DNA of 64,000 nt from Pseudomonas sp. SID14000 (GCF_002165135.1 NZ_NFZQ01000009.1:62001-126000), one strand, 5' to 3'. Shown: positions 20,453-31,378, counted from the stretch's first letter. Program-made: numbers and translations. Notes: generated by a model from the letters alone, not told the origin.

Positions 20453-22776
20453 CACTTCTTTTTCAGTTGCTTGGCGTTGGCGAACAGCGCAGCCATGGCG
20501 TTGTTGGCCGGGGCCGCAGTGGCGGTTTCGCGCTGGCGCGGCGCCTGCTGCTGGCGGTTGCCGCTATTGCCACGGTTACCACCGCGGTTGCCATCGACTT
20601 TCTCGCCAGGGGTGTCGCTCATGCGCATGGACAGACCGACGCGTTTGCGCGGGATGTCCACTTCCATGACCTTGACCTTGACCACGTCGCCGGCCTTGAC
20701 CGCTTCACGCGGGTCCTTGACGAATTTCTCCGACAGCGCCGAGATGTGCACCAGGCCATCCTGGTGCACGCCGATGTCGACGAAGGCGCCGAAGTTGGTG
20801 ACGTTGGTTACCACGCCTTCGAGGATCATGCCCGGTTCCAGGTCCTTGAGGTCTTCGACGCCGTCCTGGAAGGTAGCGGTCTTGAACTCGGGGCGCGGGT
20901 CGCGGCCAGGTTTGTCCAGCTCTTGCAGGATGTCGGTGACGGTCGGCAGGCCGAAGGTTTCGTCGGTGAACTTCTTCGGGTCCAGGCGCTTGAGGAAGCT
21001 GCTGTCCCCGATCAGCGAGCGAATGTCGCGGTCGGTATCGGCGGCAATACGCTGCACCAGCGGGTAGGCCTCGGGGTGCACTGCGGAGGCGTCCAGCGGG
21101 TTGTCACCGTTCATCACGCGCAGGAAGCCGGCGGCCTGTTCGAAGGTTTTCTCACCCAGGCGGCTGACCTTTTTCAGCGCCGCGCGGGTGGCAAACGGGC
21201 CGTTGGCATCGCGGTGGGCGACGATGTTCTGCGCCAGAGTGGCGTTGAGCCCGGAGATGCGCGTCAGCAGCGCCACAGAGGCAGTGTTGACGTCCACACC
21301 CACGGCGTTCACGCAGTCCTCGACCACGGCGTCCAGGCCTCGCGCCAGTTTCAGCTGGGACACATCGTGTTGGTACTGGCCGACACCGATGGATTTCGGG
21401 TCGATCTTCACCAACTCGGCCAGCGGGTCCTGCAGGCGGCGGGCAATCGACACGGCACCACGGATCGACACGTCCAGGTCCGGGAATTCGCGGGCGGCCA
21501 GCTCCGATGCGGAATACACCGAAGCGCCGGCCTCGGAGACCATGACTTTGGTGATCTTTAGCGCCGGGTACTTTTTAACCAGTTCTGCCACCAGTTTGTC
21601 GCTTTCGCGGCTGGCGGTGCCGTTGCCGATGGCGATCAGCTCCACCGAGTGCTTGGCGCACAGTGCGGCCATGATGGAAATGGTGCGGTCCCAGTCGTTC
21701 TTCGGCGCGTGCGGGTAGACTGTGGTGTGGTCCAGCAGCTTGCCGGTGGCGTCGACCACGGCGATCTTGCAGCCGGTGCGCAGGCCCGGGTCGAAGCCCA
21801 GTGTGGCGCGTGGGCCGGCCGGGGCGGCCAGCAGCAGGTCGTGCAGGTTGTGGGCGAACACGTTGATCGCCTCGCTTTCAGCGTTATCGCGCAGTTCGCC
21901 GAACAGGTCGGTTTCCAGGTGGGTGTACAGCTTGACCTTCCAGGTCCAGCGCACCACCTCGCCCAGCCACTTGTCGGCCGGGCGGCCGCGGTTCTCGATA
22001 CCGACGTGGTTGCCGATCATCAGCTCGCACGGGTGCAGGGTGCCGGGCAGTTCTTCGCCGACTTTCAGTGAAGCGCTCAGCACGCCTTCGTTACGCCCGC
22101 GGAAAATGGCCAGGGCGCGGTGCGACGGGGCGTTGCGCAGCAGTTCGTCGTGGGCGAAGTAGTCGCGGAACTTGGCGCCTTCTTCTTCCTTGCCAGGTAC
22201 GACGCGGGCGCTCAGCACCGATTCTTGCTTGAGGAAGCTGCGCAGCTTGTCGAGCAGGGCCGCGTCTTCGGCGAAGCGCTCCATGAGGATGTACTTGGCG
22301 CCTTCCAGAGCAGCCTTGACGTCGGCCACGCCTTTGTCGGCGTTGACGAAGCGCGCGGCTTCGCTTTCCGGGGCCAGGTCCGGGTCGTTGAACAGGCCGT
22401 CGGCCAGCTCGCCGAGGCCGGCTTCCAGGGCGATCTGGCCCTTGGTGCGGCGCTTCTGCTTGTACGGCAGGTACAGGTCTTCGAGGCGGGTCTTGGTGTC
22501 GGCCAGCTTGATTTCGCGGGCCAGTTCCGGGGTCAGCTTGCCCTGCTCCTCGATGCTGGCCAGGATGCTGGCACGGCGCTCGTCGAGTTCGCGCAGGTAG
22601 CGCAGGCGCTCTTCCAGATGGCGCAGCTGGGTATCGTCCAGGCTACCGGTCACTTCCTTGCGGTAGCGGGCGATGAAGGGCACGGTCGAGCCTTCGTCCA
22701 ACAGGCCCACGGCCGCCTCGACCTGCTGGGGGCGTACGCCCAGTTCCTCGGCGATACGGCTGTTGATGCTGTCCAT
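20452..22776 (-). CDS. tex: Transcription accessory protein Tex
   Basis: RNA-binding protein that influences transcription and RNA turnover; essential in some species. 774 residues. N-terminal helical domain ([38 protein letters not shown]), YqgF-like RNase-fold domain in the middle ([20 protein letters not shown]), helix-hairpin-helix ([21 protein letters not shown]), and a C-terminal S1 domain ([20 protein letters not shown]) with a basic, Gln/Arg/Gly-rich tail. I placed the start at 22776 ([11 protein letters not shown]), not the longer frame, which runs back through the ompR promoter region. Confidence 0.95.
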   Translation of the reverse strand: MDSINSRIAEELGVRPQQVEAAVGLLDEGSTVPFIARYRKEVTGSLDDTQLRHLEERLRYLRELDERRASILASIEEQGKLTPELAREIKLADTKTRLEDLYLPYKQKRRTKGQIALEAGLGELADGLFNDPDLAPESEAARFVNADKGVADVKAALEGAKYILMERFAEDAALLDKLRSFLKQESVLSARVVPGKEEEGAKFRDYFAHDELLRNAPSHRALAIFRGRNEGVLSASLKVGEELPGTLHPCELMIGNHVGIENRGRPADKWLGEVVRWTWKVKLYTHLETDLFGELRDNAESEAINVFAHNLHDLLLAAPAGPRATLGFDPGLRTGCKIAVVDATGKLLDHTTVYPHAPKNDWDRTISIMAALCAKHSVELIAIGNGTASRESDKLVAELVKKYPALKITKVMVSEAGASVYSASELAAREFPDLDVSIRGAVSIARRLQDPLAELVKIDPKSIGVGQYQHDVSQLKLARGLDAVVEDCVNAVGVDVNTASVALLTRISGLNATLAQNIVAHRDANGPFATRAALKKVSRLGEKTFEQAAGFLRVMNGDNPLDASAVHPEAYPLVQRIAADTDRDIRSLIGDSSFLKRLDPKKFTDETFGLPTVTDILQELDKPGRDPRPEFKTATFQDGVEDLKDLEPGMILEGVVTNVTNFGAFVDIGVHQDGLVHISALSEKFVKDPREAVKAGDVVKVKVMEVDIPRKRVGLSMRMSDTPGEKVDGNRGGNRGNSGNRQQQAPRQRETATAAPANNAMAALFANAKQLKKK

Positions 22777-22993
22777 GTAAACCACCTGACATTTGTGAAT
22801 ACGGGGGTCGCCTGTGGGCCTGTCGCCCGGCGGCGCTGGATGAAAGCCGCGCATTATACCCATCGCAAACGGCTTGCGGTGATGGCGCCCGGCCAGCCGG
22901 AACTGGCGCCGGGGGAAAAATCTGCTAACAATGCTCACGCAACGTGCAGCAATGGCTACGCCATAATGCGCGGCGATATCAGAGGAGTTATTC

Positions 22994-23734
22994 ATGACCG
23001 GCACGCCAAACACCGCTGAAGGTGAAAAGATTCTCATCGTCGACGACGACCCGGGGCTGAGCAGCCTGCTGGAACGTTTCTTCACCAGCAAGGGCTACCG
23101 TGCCCGCGCGGTGCCCAACACCGAGCAGATGGACCGCCTGCTGCAGCGTGAGGTGTTCAATCTGGTGGTGCTCGACCTGATGCTGCCAGGCGAGGATGGC
23201 CTGTCGGCGTGCAAGCGCCTGCGCCAGCAGAACAACCAGATCCCGATCATCATGCTCACTGCCAAGGGCGACGAGCTCAGCCGTATCAAGGGCCTGGAAC
23301 TGGGCGCCGACGACTACCTGGGCAAGCCGTTCAACCCGGACGAGTTGATGGCTCGGGTAAAGGCCGTGCTGCGCCGCCAGGCACCCAGTGTGCCGGGTGC
23401 ACCGGGCAGCGAAGACGAGTCGGTCACCTTCGGCGACTACGAGTTGTCGCTGGCCACCCGCGAACTCAAGCGTGGCGACGAAGTGCACATGCTCACTACC
23501 GGTGAGTTCGCCGTACTCAAGGCGCTGGTGATGCACGCACGCGAGCCGCTGACTCGCGACAAGCTGATGAACCTGGCCCGTGGCCGCGAATGGGATGCGC
23601 TGGAGCGCTCTATCGACGTACAGATCTCGCGCCTGCGCCGCATGATCGAGCCGGACCCGTCCAAGCCGCGTTATATCCAGACCGTCTGGGGCGTGGGTTA
23701 CGTGTTCGTGCCGGACGGAAACGCCGGTAAATGA
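22994..23734 (+). CDS. ompR: Response regulator OmpR (AmgR)
   Basis: DNA-binding response regulator for envelope and osmotic stress. 246 residues. Receiver domain with acidic DDD at 17-19, phospho-acceptor D61 ([13 protein letters not shown]) and conserved K in [10 protein letters not shown]-terminal winged helix OmpR domain ([34 protein letters not shown]). GAGGAG lies upstream of the ATG. It is the orthologue of P. aeruginosa AmgR, which controls membrane-stress genes and aminoglycoside tolerance. envZ follows after 13 bases; tex is divergent. Confidence 0.95.
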   Translation: MTGTPNTAEGEKILIVDDDPGLSSLLERFFTSKGYRARAVPNTEQMDRLLQREVFNLVVLDLMLPGEDGLSACKRLRQQNNQIPIIMLTAKGDELSRIKGLELGADDYLGKPFNPDELMARVKAVLRRQAPSVPGAPGSEDESVTFGDYELSLATRELKRGDEVHMLTTGEFAVLKALVMHAREPLTRDKLMNLARGREWDALERSIDVQISRLRRMIEPDPSKPRYIQTVWGVGYVFVPDGNAGK

Positions 23735-23747
23735 TGCCGCGCCATCG

Positions 23748-25061
23748 ATGAAAACACCGCTCTGGTTTCCGCAAAGTTTCTTCGCCCGCACCCTGTGGCT
23801 GGTGTTGATCGTCGTTCTGTTCTCCAAGGCCTTGACCCTGGTCTATCTGTTGATGAACGAGGACGTGCTGGTCGACCGTCAGTACAGCCACGGTGTGGCG
23901 CTGACTCTGCGCGCCTATTGGGCGGCCGACGAAGAAAACCGCGACAAGATCGCCGAAGCGGCAGGCCTTATCCGGGTCACCGGCTCGGGTGTCCCCGAGG
24001 GTGAGCGCCACTGGCCCTACAGCGAGATCTACCAACGGCAGATGCAGGCCGAGTTGGGCGAAGACACCGAGGTACGGCTGCGCATTCATGCGCCGCCGGC
24101 GTTGTGGGTCAATGCGCCAAGCCTGGGCCCGGGCTGGTTGAAGGTACCGCTGTACCCGCACCCGCTGCGTGGGCAGAAGATCTGGAACGTGCTGGGTTGG
24201 TTCCTGGCCATCGGTCTGTTGTCCACCGCCTCGGCCTGGATCTTCGTGCGCCAGCTGAACCAGCCGCTCAAGCGCCTGGTGTTCGCCGCCCGCCAGCTGG
24301 GCCAGGGGCGCAGCGTGCGCCTGCCGATCAGTGACACCCCCAGCGAGATGACCGAGGTGTACAAGGCCTTCAACCAGATGGCCGAAGATGTCGAGCAGGC
24401 CGGGCGCGAGCGCGAGCTTATGCTGGCCGGGGTTTCCCACGATCTGCGTACACCGCTGACGCGCCTGCGCCTGTCGCTTTCGTTGCTGAACAGCGACAGC
24501 GAACTGAGTGAAGACATGGTCCGCGATATCGAGGACATGGACGCGATCCTCGACCAGTTCCTGGCCTTTATCCGCGATGGCCGTGACGAGCCGGTGGAGG
24601 AGGTCGACCTGGCCGACCTGGTGCGCGAGGTGGTGGCGCCCTACAACCAGCCGGAAGAACGGGTGCGGCTGTGCCTGGAGCCGATTCCACCGTTCCCGCT
24701 GCGCCGGGTTTCGCTCAAGCGCATGCTGGGCAACCTGATCGGTAACGCCCTGCACCACGCTGGCAAGGGGGTCGAGGTGGCCGCCTATGTGTCGGGTGAC
24801 GAGAGTGCGCCGTATGTGGTGCTGAGCGTGCTGGACCGCGGGACGGGGATCGACGAGTCGGAGCTGGAAACCATCTTCAATCCGTTCATTCGTGGCGATC
24901 GCGCACGTGGCGGCAAGGGCACCGGGCTGGGGCTGGCGATCGTCAAGCGGATCGCTGCGCAGCACGGCGGGAATGTGGAGTTGCGCAACCGCTCTGGTGG
25001 CGGGATCGAGGCGCGGGTGCGGTTGCCTTTGGGGCTGTTACTGCCGCGTAATGCCGTGTGA
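23748..25061 (+). CDS. envZ: Sensor histidine kinase EnvZ (AmgS)
   Basis: Inner-membrane kinase partner of OmpR. 437 residues. Two transmembrane helices (about 15-36 and 147-167) flank a periplasmic domain of roughly 110 residues. A HAMP linker follows (RQLNQPLKRLVFAARQLGQG), then the H-box with H231 (AGVSHDLRTPLTRLRL), N-box (LIGNALHHAG), and G boxes (LDRGTGIDESE, GGKGTGLGLAIVKRI). A REP pair of the second family follows the stop codon. Confidence 0.95.
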   Translation: MKTPLWFPQSFFARTLWLVLIVVLFSKALTLVYLLMNEDVLVDRQYSHGVALTLRAYWAADEENRDKIAEAAGLIRVTGSGVPEGERHWPYSEIYQRQMQAELGEDTEVRLRIHAPPALWVNAPSLGPGWLKVPLYPHPLRGQKIWNVLGWFLAIGLLSTASAWIFVRQLNQPLKRLVFAARQLGQGRSVRLPISDTPSEMTEVYKAFNQMAEDVEQAGRERELMLAGVSHDLRTPLTRLRLSLSLLNSDSELSEDMVRDIEDMDAILDQFLAFIRDGRDEPVEEVDLADLVREVVAPYNQPEERVRLCLEPIPPFPLRRVSLKRMLGNLIGNALHHAGKGVEVAAYVSGDESAPYVVLSVLDRGTGIDESELETIFNPFIRGDRARGGKGTGLGLAIVKRIAAQHGGNVELRNRSGGGIEARVRLPLGLLLPRNAV

Positions 25062-25064
25062 TTG

Positions 25065-25169
25065 CCGGGGCCGCTTTGCGGCCCTTTCGCGACACAAGGC
25101 CGCTCCTACAAGGAATCGCGTAATCCTGTAGGAGCGGCCTTGTGCCGCGATGGGCTGCGCAGCAGCCCC
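25065..25169. repeat. REP pair (family 2, inverted)
   Basis: Opposed units with core CGCGACACAAGGCCGCTCCT and flanking small palindromes (GGGGCCGCTTTGCGGCCC and GGGCTGCGCAGCAGCCC). Lies between converging envZ and rimK. This family differs in sequence from the CGCGGGTAAACCCGC family. Confidence 0.88.
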
Positions 25170-25175
25170 AAAATC

Positions 25176-26081
25176 TCAGCCCTTGCCCTTGGTCCGGGTC
25201 TGGTTAGGCCCGCCGTTCTTCTCCAGGTGCTCGATGATCATGCCGGCCACGTTCTTGCCGGTAGTCACTTCGATGCCTTCCAGCCCCGGCGACGAGTTCA
25301 CCTCCATCACCAGTGGCCCATGGTTGGAACGCAGGATATCCACACCCGCCACACTCAAACCCATCACCTTGGCCGCGCGAATGGCGGTCATGCGTTCTTC
25401 CGGGGTGATCTTGATCAGGCTGGCCACCCCGCCGCGGTGCAAATTGGAGCGGAATTCTCCTGGCTTGGCCTGGCGCTTCATCGATGCGATGACCTTGTCG
25501 CCGACCACGAAGCAGCGTATGTCCGCGCCGCCCGCTTCCTTGATGTACTCCTGCACCATGATGTTCTGCTTCAGCCCCATGAATGCCTCGATCACCGATT
25601 CGGCGGCCTTGGTGGTTTCGCACAGCACCACGCCGATGCCCTGTGTACCTTCCAGCACCTTGATCACCAGCGGGGCGCCGTTGACCATCTGGATCAGGTC
25701 GGGGATGTCGTCCGGCGAGTGGGCGAAGCCGGTAATCGGCAAGCCGATGCCGCGCCGCGACAGCAGTTGCAGCGAACGTAGCTTGTCGCGGGAGCGGGCA
25801 ATCGCTACCGACTCGTTGAGTGGATACACACCCATCATCTCGAACTGGCGCAGCACCGCGCATCCGTAGAAGGTCACCGAGGCGCCAATGCGCGGGATCA
25901 CCGCGTCGAAGCCTTCCAGCGGCTTGCCACGATAGTGGATCTGCGGTTTGTGGCTGGCAATGTTCATGTAGGCCCGCAGGGTATCGATCACCACCATTTC
26001 GTGGCCCCGCTGGGTACCGGCTTCGACCAGGCGACGGGTGGAATACAGACGCGGATTGCGCGACAGCACAGCGATCTTCAT
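25176..26081 (-). CDS. rimK: Ribosomal protein S6 glutamate ligase RimK
   Basis: ATP-grasp enzyme that adds glutamate residues to the C-terminus of ribosomal protein S6 and so tunes translation. 301 residues, the usual size. N-terminal preATP-grasp ([39 protein letters not shown]), ATP-grasp with Mg/ATP-binding segments ([23 protein letters not shown]). Its ATG overlaps the stop codon of the upstream RimB gene (ATGA, 26078-26081), so the pair is coupled. Confidence 0.95.
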   Translation of the reverse strand: MKIAVLSRNPRLYSTRRLVEAGTQRGHEMVVIDTLRAYMNIASHKPQIHYRGKPLEGFDAVIPRIGASVTFYGCAVLRQFEMMGVYPLNESVAIARSRDKLRSLQLLSRRGIGLPITGFAHSPDDIPDLIQMVNGAPLVIKVLEGTQGIGVVLCETTKAAESVIEAFMGLKQNIMVQEYIKEAGGADIRCFVVGDKVIASMKRQAKPGEFRSNLHRGGVASLIKITPEERMTAIRAAKVMGLSVAGVDILRSNHGPLVMEVNSSPGLEGIEVTTGKNVAGMIIEHLEKNGGPNQTRTKGKG

Positions 26082-26560
26082 GCAGCACCTGTGACAGGGG
26101 AAAGGGTGGCCGGGAAGGCCGGTTTGTCTTGGACGTATTTCAGGCCAGGGTTAACCACCAGCTGGCCATGGATCAGGGCCTTGGAGCCGAGCAACAGGCG
26201 GTAACGCATGTTCTTGCGGCAGGCCAGTGTGAATTCCACCTCCCACACACCATCGCCCAGGGCCAGTGACGTACGGATGACATAGCGGGTCTGGGCCTGG
26301 CCGTTGGAGCTCTTGATGGTTTTCATGGTCACCAGCGGTGCCTCGCAGCGGCGGTGGCGCAATTGCACCACCGAGCCCAGGTGTGCGGTGAAGCGGACCC
26401 AGGGCTGGCCGTCGCGCTCGAACGGTTCCACCTCGGTGGCGTGCAGGCTGGAGGTGCTGGCGCCGGTGTCGATCTTGGCGCGCAGCCCGGCCACGCCGAG
26501 GTCGGGCAGGGCGACCCACTCGCGCAGGCCGATCACAGTCAAATGGTCAAATGTCTTCAC
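26078..26560 (-). CDS. rimB: RimB-like retropepsin-fold protein (ATP-dependent zinc protease family)
   Basis: 160 residues of the family annotated as RimK/LysX-linked ATP-dependent zinc protease (DUF785/COG4067), with the aspartic-protease-like motif [14 protein letters not shown] near residue 31. In P. fluorescens the RimB orthologue acts with RimK in modifying S6. I chose the GTG at 26560 (protein starts [15 protein letters not shown]) because AGGG lies nine bases upstream and the product matches the family N-terminus; the longer open frame crosses into the hslR promoter. rimA, present in the P. fluorescens operon, is not seen. Confidence 0.85.
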   Translation of the reverse strand: MKTFDHLTVIGLREWVALPDLGVAGLRAKIDTGASTSSLHATEVEPFERDGQPWVRFTAHLGSVVQLRHRRCEAPLVTMKTIKSSNGQAQTRYVIRTSLALGDGVWEVEFTLACRKNMRYRLLLGSKALIHGQLVVNPGLKYVQDKPAFPATLSPVTGAA

Positions 26561-26669
26561 GAAACGGACCCTGCGGATGAGGTGGTGAACTGTAAGCACG
26601 GCGGGGATTTTTTGCATCCGATCGTTACGGTAGTACAGTTCGATGAAACACAGCGTTCGAGGTAACGGG

Positions 26670-27071
26670 ATGGCACACAAAGCCGAAGACGACGACAAGG
26701 TCCGCCTGGACAAATGGCTGTGGGCGGCACGCTTCTACAAGACCCGTGCGCTGGCCAAGGCGGCAATCGAGAGCGGCAAGGTGCATTGCCGGGGCGAGCG
26801 TTGCAAGCCGGGCAAGGAGCCGCGGCTGGGTGACGAGTTCGTGCTGCGCACCGGGTTCGACGAGCGCACCGTGGTGGTGAAGGCGCTGTCGGTGGTGCGC
26901 CGTGGGGCGCCAGAGGCGCAGATGTTGTACGAAGAGACCGAGGACAGCGTGCGTCGGCGTGAGCAGGCGGCTGAACTGCGCAAGGCCGGGGCGATGGGTG
27001 TGACCACCGATGGGCGGCCGACCAAGAAGCAGCGGCGGCAGATTCACCAGTTGCATGGCAGCTTCGAATAG
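26670..27071 (+). CDS. hslR: Heat shock protein Hsp15 (HslR)
   Basis: 133-residue S4-domain RNA-binding protein that rescues stalled 50S subunits carrying peptidyl-tRNA. The S4 domain is at about 10-55 (VRLDKWLWAARFYKTRALAKAAIESGKV), followed by a basic tail (KKQRRQIHQLHGSFE). The ATG at 26670 has GAGGT nine bases upstream; an earlier in-frame ATG at 26643 lacks an RBS. Divergent from rimB-rimK. Confidence 0.93.
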   Translation: MAHKAEDDDKVRLDKWLWAARFYKTRALAKAAIESGKVHCRGERCKPGKEPRLGDEFVLRTGFDERTVVVKALSVVRRGAPEAQMLYEETEDSVRRREQAAELRKAGAMGVTTDGRPTKKQRRQIHQLHGSFE

Positions 27072-27194
27072 CCGGGGCCGCTTTGCGGCCCTTTCGCGAC
27101 ACAAGGCCGCTCCCACAAGCAGGGCGTTGCCTGAATGCCTTGTGCGGTGCCTGTAGGAGCGGCCTTGTGTCGCGATGGGCTGCGCAGCAGCCCC
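27072..27194. repeat. REP pair (family 2, inverted)
   Basis: Starts one base after the hslR stop codon. Same core as the unit after envZ (CGCGACACAAGGCCGCTCC), with GGGGCCGCTTTGCGGCCC at one end and GGGCTGCGCAGCAGCCCC at the other. Lies between converging hslR and the PAP2 gene. Confidence 0.88.
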
Positions 27195-27200
27195 GTGGTC

Positions 27201-27995
27201 CTAACGGGTGACGGCCATCCGTCCGACCAGTGGTAATTTGCCCAGCAGGTTGAACAACGGCGCTGTCCAGTGCATCAGCACCGCACTACCCTTGGCCGCC
27301 AGCGGTGTGTAGCAGCTCCAGCCCAATGCCAGCACCGCCATCAGCAGCCCGCCGATGTAGTCATCCTGCCCCCAGTGGGCACCGGCCACCAGGCGCGGCA
27401 ACATGAACAACACCGCTAGCCCCCAGACCACCAGGAACTGCATCAGGCGGCGGCTGAACACGCTCATGAACAGCGCCCAGATCAGCAACACCGAGGCATG
27501 GTCCCCCGGGAAACTCTTGCTGGAACGGTCCTTGAGTTCCCAGGCCGCCTCCAGGTTCGGGTAGTAGTCGCTGAGGTGCACCACCTCGTCGAACATCATC
27601 GACGGGCTCTTGTGCTGCCAGCCGGCTGCGTCCACCCACTTGGAAAACAGCGCGCGAATCACCACTAAGAGGATTAGCGTGACCAGGAAGCCGAAAAAGG
27701 CCTGGCGAACCTGGGTTGCCTTGAACACCCAGTCGCCACGGATAAGCACTGCCAGAAGGATCAGGCCGACGACGATGTCGAACGGGCGCAGGCTGCCGAC
27801 GGTCCAGATGTAGCGCCAGGTGGTGTTGTCGGCTAGCGGCGCATTCAGGCTGTGGAACAGCCACTCGTCGAAAGTCAGGCACAAGACCTGGCCAATGGGC
27901 CATAACCAGAAACACAGTAGAGCGATGGGAAGCAGCGTACAGGCTGCCAATGGCCTCCAGGACCACCTTGCTTGGAACAGTGGTCGATTGTCCAT
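27201..27995 (-). CDS. PAP2-family membrane phosphatase
   Basis: 264 residues with about six hydrophobic helices. PAP2 motifs are seen as KDRSSKSFPGDHASV (motifs 1-2, with the catalytic-base His) and RLVAGAHWGQDD (motif 3 with the second His and Asp). Members dephosphorylate lipid phosphates or pyrophosphates such as undecaprenyl-PP or transfer phosphate to lipid A (LpxT). The lipid substrate cannot be told from sequence. Divergent from hslO. Confidence 0.88.
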   Translation of the reverse strand: MDNRPLFQARWSWRPLAACTLLPIALLCFWLWPIGQVLCLTFDEWLFHSLNAPLADNTTWRYIWTVGSLRPFDIVVGLILLAVLIRGDWVFKATQVRQAFFGFLVTLILLVVIRALFSKWVDAAGWQHKSPSMMFDEVVHLSDYYPNLEAAWELKDRSSKSFPGDHASVLLIWALFMSVFSRRLMQFLVVWGLAVLFMLPRLVAGAHWGQDDYIGGLLMAVLALGWSCYTPLAAKGSAVLMHWTAPLFNLLGKLPLVGRMAVTR

Positions 27996-28114
27996 AAAAT
28001 ACCTCTATTGCAAACAGGAATCGGAGCGCGTTGTGAGCGCTCTGTCACGGGGTTCTCGCGCATTTCGACAACCCTTGTAATCATTTTGTCATCATTTCCA
28101 GATAGCCAAAACCT

Positions 28115-29014
28115 ATGAGCGACTTGCCTGATACCGATTTCACCCAACGTTTCATCTTCGACGAGCGCGATGTGCGCGGCGAGTGGGTGTCTCTCGATGA
28201 CAGCTACGCCGCGGTGCTGGCGCGTCATCAGTACCCGCAGCCGGTGCAGGTGCTGCTCGGCGAGCTGATGGCTGCCACCGCCTTGCTGGTGGGGGCGCTG
28301 AAGTTCGACGGCCTGCTGATTCTGCAGGCGCGTTCGGAAGGGCCGATCCCGCTGCTGATGGTGGAGTGTTCCGGTGACCGCGACATTCGCGGCATGGCCC
28401 GCTACGAAGCGGACCAGATCCCGGCTGATGCCACATTGTCGCAGTTGATGCCTGACGGCCACCTGACCTTGACCATCGACCCGGTCAAGGGCCAGCGTTA
28501 CCAGGGTACCGTCGACCTCGACGGCGCCGACCTGGCCGAATGCTTCACCAACTACTTTGTCCAGTCGCAGCAGCTGAACACGCGCTTCTGGCTCAACGCC
28601 GAAGGCGGCAAGGCCCGTGGCCTGCTGCTGCAGCAACTGCCGCGCGATCGCCAGCCGGACGACGAAGAGCGTGAGGACAGCTGGCAGCACGTGGTGGCCC
28701 TGGCCAAGACCCTCAAGCCTGAGGAGTGGGCCGAAGGCAACGAAACCCTGCTGCACCGCCTGTACCATGAAGATGCCGTGCGCCTGTTCGACATCCAGCC
28801 GTTGCGCTTCAACTGCAGCTGCTCGCGCGAACGTTCCGGCAATGCGCTGGTCAGTTTGGGCGAGCACGACGCCAAGGCGCTGGTGGAAGAATGCGGCGGG
28901 CAGGTGGAGATCGATTGCCAGTTCTGCAACGAGCGCTATTTCTTCGACGCCAGCGATGTGGCGCAACTGTTTGCCGGTGGCGGCACTGACGTAGCCTCAG
29001 AAACTCGTCACTGA
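28115..29014 (+). CDS. hslO: Redox-regulated chaperone Hsp33 (HslO)
   Basis: Holdase activated by oxidative unfolding. 299 residues. The C-terminal zinc switch has C234 and C236 ([10 protein letters not shown]) and C268 and C271 (DCQFCNERY), the CxC and CxxC pairs that ligate zinc when reduced. The N-terminal substrate-binding domain is full length. No clear RBS is seen before the ATG. It lies upstream of pckA on the same strand, as in other pseudomonads. Confidence 0.95.
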   Translation: MSDLPDTDFTQRFIFDERDVRGEWVSLDDSYAAVLARHQYPQPVQVLLGELMAATALLVGALKFDGLLILQARSEGPIPLLMVECSGDRDIRGMARYEADQIPADATLSQLMPDGHLTLTIDPVKGQRYQGTVDLDGADLAECFTNYFVQSQQLNTRFWLNAEGGKARGLLLQQLPRDRQPDDEEREDSWQHVVALAKTLKPEEWAEGNETLLHRLYHEDAVRLFDIQPLRFNCSCSRERSGNALVSLGEHDAKALVEECGGQVEIDCQFCNERYFFDASDVAQLFAGGGTDVASETRH

Positions 29015-29193
29015 AACGTTTAACTACAGGACAATCTCCTGTCTAATTGCGCAAAAGCGCAGTTCTGACAGGAGGGGCCTACTTTTTTTGGGCGTTTCTG
29101 GCATAATCCGGCCACTTTTTTCGCTGTAGTAGTTTTTTCAAGACAACTACAAAACGTTTGGAGCACTCGGCCTCGGGCCGGATGGGGTATCTC
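29015..29193 (+). promoter_or_regulatory. pckA leader and likely promoter
   Basis: Contains a short inverted repeat ACAGGA-N5-TCCTGT at about 29027-29043, a second TGCGC-AAAA-GCGCA hairpin at about 29048-29061, then a T run and CATAAT at 29102-29107 that could be a -10 box. The -35 match is poor. The hairpins could be an operator or a leader structure; not resolved. Confidence 0.35.
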
Positions 29194-30735
29194 ATGACGC
29201 AAGCCAACAACACCGTGTACACCGACCTGAGCGTCGATGAGCTGGTAAAAGAAGCGCTGCAACGCGGTGAAGGCGTACTAGCCGATACTGGTGCACTGGT
29301 CGTGGAGACTGGTCACCGTACTGGCCGTTCGCCGGCTGACCGTTTCATCGTCGAAGAACCTTCCACTCAGGACGCCATTGCCTGGGGCCCGATCAACCGC
29401 AAGTTCCCGGCCGACAAGTTCGATGCCCTGTGGGACCGCGTCGAGGCGTTCAACAACGCCCAGGATCACTTCGTCTCCTACGTCCACGTAGGGGCGGCCG
29501 CCGAGCACTACCTGCCGGTGAAGATGACCACCCAGACTGCCTGGCAGAACCTGTTCGGCCGTTGCCTGTTCATCAACCCGGAGCAGTACAACCCGGCTGG
29601 CCGTGGCGAGTGGCAGGTCCTCAACGTTGCCAACTTCGTGTGCGAGCCTGAGCGTGACGGCACCAACTCCGATGGTTGCGTGATCATCAACTTCGCCCAG
29701 AAGAAAGTGCTGATCGCTGGCATGCGCTACGCCGGCGAAATGAAGAAAGCCATGTTCTCGGTGCAGAACTTCCTGCTGCCGGCTGCCGACGTACTGCCGA
29801 TGCACTGCGCCGCCAACATCGGCGAAGCAGGCGATGTGACCCTGTTCTTCGGCCTGTCCGGCACCGGCAAGACCACCCTGTCGGCCGACGAAAGCCGTTA
29901 CCTGATCGGTGACGACGAGCACGGCTGGGGCGAGGGTGTGGTCTTCAACATCGAAGGCGGTTGCTACGCCAAGTGCATCGACTTGTCCGAGAAGAACGAG
30001 CCGGTCATCTGGAAAGCCATCAAGCATGGCGCCGTGCTGGAAAACGTCGTTCTCGACGCCAACAAGCACGCCGACTACAGCGATGTCAGCCTGACCCAGA
30101 ACAGCCGTGCGGCCTACCCGCTGGAGCATGTTGCCAAGCGTTCCGCAGCGAACCTGGGCGGCGAGCCGAACGCAGTCATCTTCCTGACCTGCGACCTGAC
30201 TGGTGTTCTGCCTCCGGTTTCGATCCTGAACAACGAGCAGGCGGCCTACCACTTCCTGTCTGGCTACACCGCGCTGGTCGGTTCCACCGAAATGGGTTCG
30301 GGCAGCGGCATCAAGTCGACCTTCTCCACCTGCTTCGGCGCCCCGTTCTTCCCGCGCCCGGCTGGCGAATACGCCGAGCTGCTGATCAAGCGTATCAAGG
30401 GCTTCAACTCGAAGGTCTATCTGGTCAACACCGGCTGGACCGGCGGTGGCTACGGCGTTGGCAAGCGCTTCAGCATCCCGACCACCCGTGCCGTGATCGC
30501 GGCGATCCAGAGCGGCGCGCTGGTCGGTGCCGAAACCGAGCACCTGGACATCATCAACCTGGACGTGCCGAAGGCCGTTCCAGGCGTTGAAACCGAGCTG
30601 CTCAACCCACGCACCAACTGGGCTGACAAGGCTGCCTACGACGAGGCCGCCAAAGGCCTGGCCAAGCTGTTCATCGAAAACTTCAAGAAGTTCGAAGTTT
30701 CCGACGCCATCAAGGCCGCTGGTCCGCAGCTGTAA
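29194..30735 (+). CDS. pckA: Phosphoenolpyruvate carboxykinase (ATP)
   Basis: Converts oxaloacetate and ATP to phosphoenolpyruvate and CO2, the entry to gluconeogenesis. 513 residues, the size of ATP-type enzymes. Kinase-1a P-loop [11 protein letters not shown] is at about 220, DDEHGW follows as kinase-2-like metal-binding motif, and [11 protein letters not shown] lies at the substrate-binding N-terminal part. I chose ATG 29194 ([13 protein letters not shown]); the frame is open 12 codons further upstream but there the sequence matches no family residues. Followed by a strong terminator. Confidence 0.96.
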   Translation: MTQANNTVYTDLSVDELVKEALQRGEGVLADTGALVVETGHRTGRSPADRFIVEEPSTQDAIAWGPINRKFPADKFDALWDRVEAFNNAQDHFVSYVHVGAAAEHYLPVKMTTQTAWQNLFGRCLFINPEQYNPAGRGEWQVLNVANFVCEPERDGTNSDGCVIINFAQKKVLIAGMRYAGEMKKAMFSVQNFLLPAADVLPMHCAANIGEAGDVTLFFGLSGTGKTTLSADESRYLIGDDEHGWGEGVVFNIEGGCYAKCIDLSEKNEPVIWKAIKHGAVLENVVLDANKHADYSDVSLTQNSRAAYPLEHVAKRSAANLGGEPNAVIFLTCDLTGVLPPVSILNNEQAAYHFLSGYTALVGSTEMGSGSGIKSTFSTCFGAPFFPRPAGEYAELLIKRIKGFNSKVYLVNTGWTGGGYGVGKRFSIPTTRAVIAAIQSGALVGAETEHLDIINLDVPKAVPGVETELLNPRTNWADKAAYDEAAKGLAKLFIENFKKFEVSDAIKAAGPQL

Positions 30736-30756
30736 GCTGAGCCCGCCTGCAACGAG

Positions 30757-30783
30757 AAAGCCGCCCCTTTGGGCGGCTTTTTT
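30757..30783 (+). terminator. Rho-independent terminator of pckA
   Basis: Ten-base-pair stem AAAGCCGCCC / GGGCGGCTTT with a CTTT loop and T run, 22 bases after the stop codon. Confidence 0.94.
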
Positions 30784-30882
30784 GTTCCTGTGAATTAGCG
30801 CGGTCATTGTGGGAGCGGGCAGCGGAAATCCGGTTTTTCTGTTTCACTGTCAGCATCCATTGCGAAGACAAGAGCCAGCCAG

Positions 30883-31323
30883 ATGACCGAATCCCCTCAG
30901 CGCACTGCCTTCTCCCACTTCCACCCCATCCTCACCCGCCCTCAGGACAACGACCTGAACGGCCATATCGCCGGGGCCACCGTGCACGGTTTCTTCGAAA
31001 CCGCCATCCAGGCGTTTCTCGTCGAACAGGCCGAACTGGACCTGCGTGACGGTGAGCTGGCAGCCTTCGTGGTCAGTTCGGCGGCGGATTTCTACGCGCT
31101 GCCGGGCTTCCCGGACGTGCTGGAAGTGGGGCTGGGGGTGGCGCGCCTGGCGGGCAGCACGGTGGAATATCGACTGGCCCTGTTCCGCCCGGGGGAGCCG
31201 GAGGCGTGTGCGGCAGGCAGGGTGGTGCAGGTGTTCATCGAACGCGCCAGTGGCCGGCCTGTGGCGTTGCCGGCGGCGTTGCAGGTGATCCTGTCTGGCA
31301 TCCTGCTGGAACAGCAGGCATAA
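30883..31323 (+). CDS. YbgC/4HBT-type acyl-CoA thioesterase
   Basis: 146 residues, hotdog fold. The N-terminal motif TRPQDNDLNGHIAGATVHGFFETAI corresponds to the catalytic Asp-x-x-GH region of 4-hydroxybenzoyl-CoA thioesterase relatives. Likely a thioesterase on a short or medium acyl-CoA; substrate unknown. Stands alone between two terminators. No strong RBS is visible before the ATG at 30883. Confidence 0.82.
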   Translation: MTESPQRTAFSHFHPILTRPQDNDLNGHIAGATVHGFFETAIQAFLVEQAELDLRDGELAAFVVSSAADFYALPGFPDVLEVGLGVARLAGSTVEYRLALFRPGEPEACAAGRVVQVFIERASGRPVALPAALQVILSGILLEQQA

Positions 31324-31354
31324 AAAAGCCCCGCGGGCAGGGGCGGGGCTTTTG
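31323..31354. terminator. Bidirectional Rho-independent terminator
   Basis: Stem AAAAGCCCCG / CGGGGCTTTT around a ten-base loop, with A and T runs on opposite sides, so it can serve the thioesterase gene and the convergent glycine-zipper gene. Confidence 0.92.
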
Positions 31355-31378
31355 TTGCCGGGGCAGGGCCCTCAGGCG

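Noticed and set aside
29278..30807. Open frame of 509 codons opposite pckA
   Set aside because: Shadow of the strongly conserved PEP carboxykinase gene on the plus strand.
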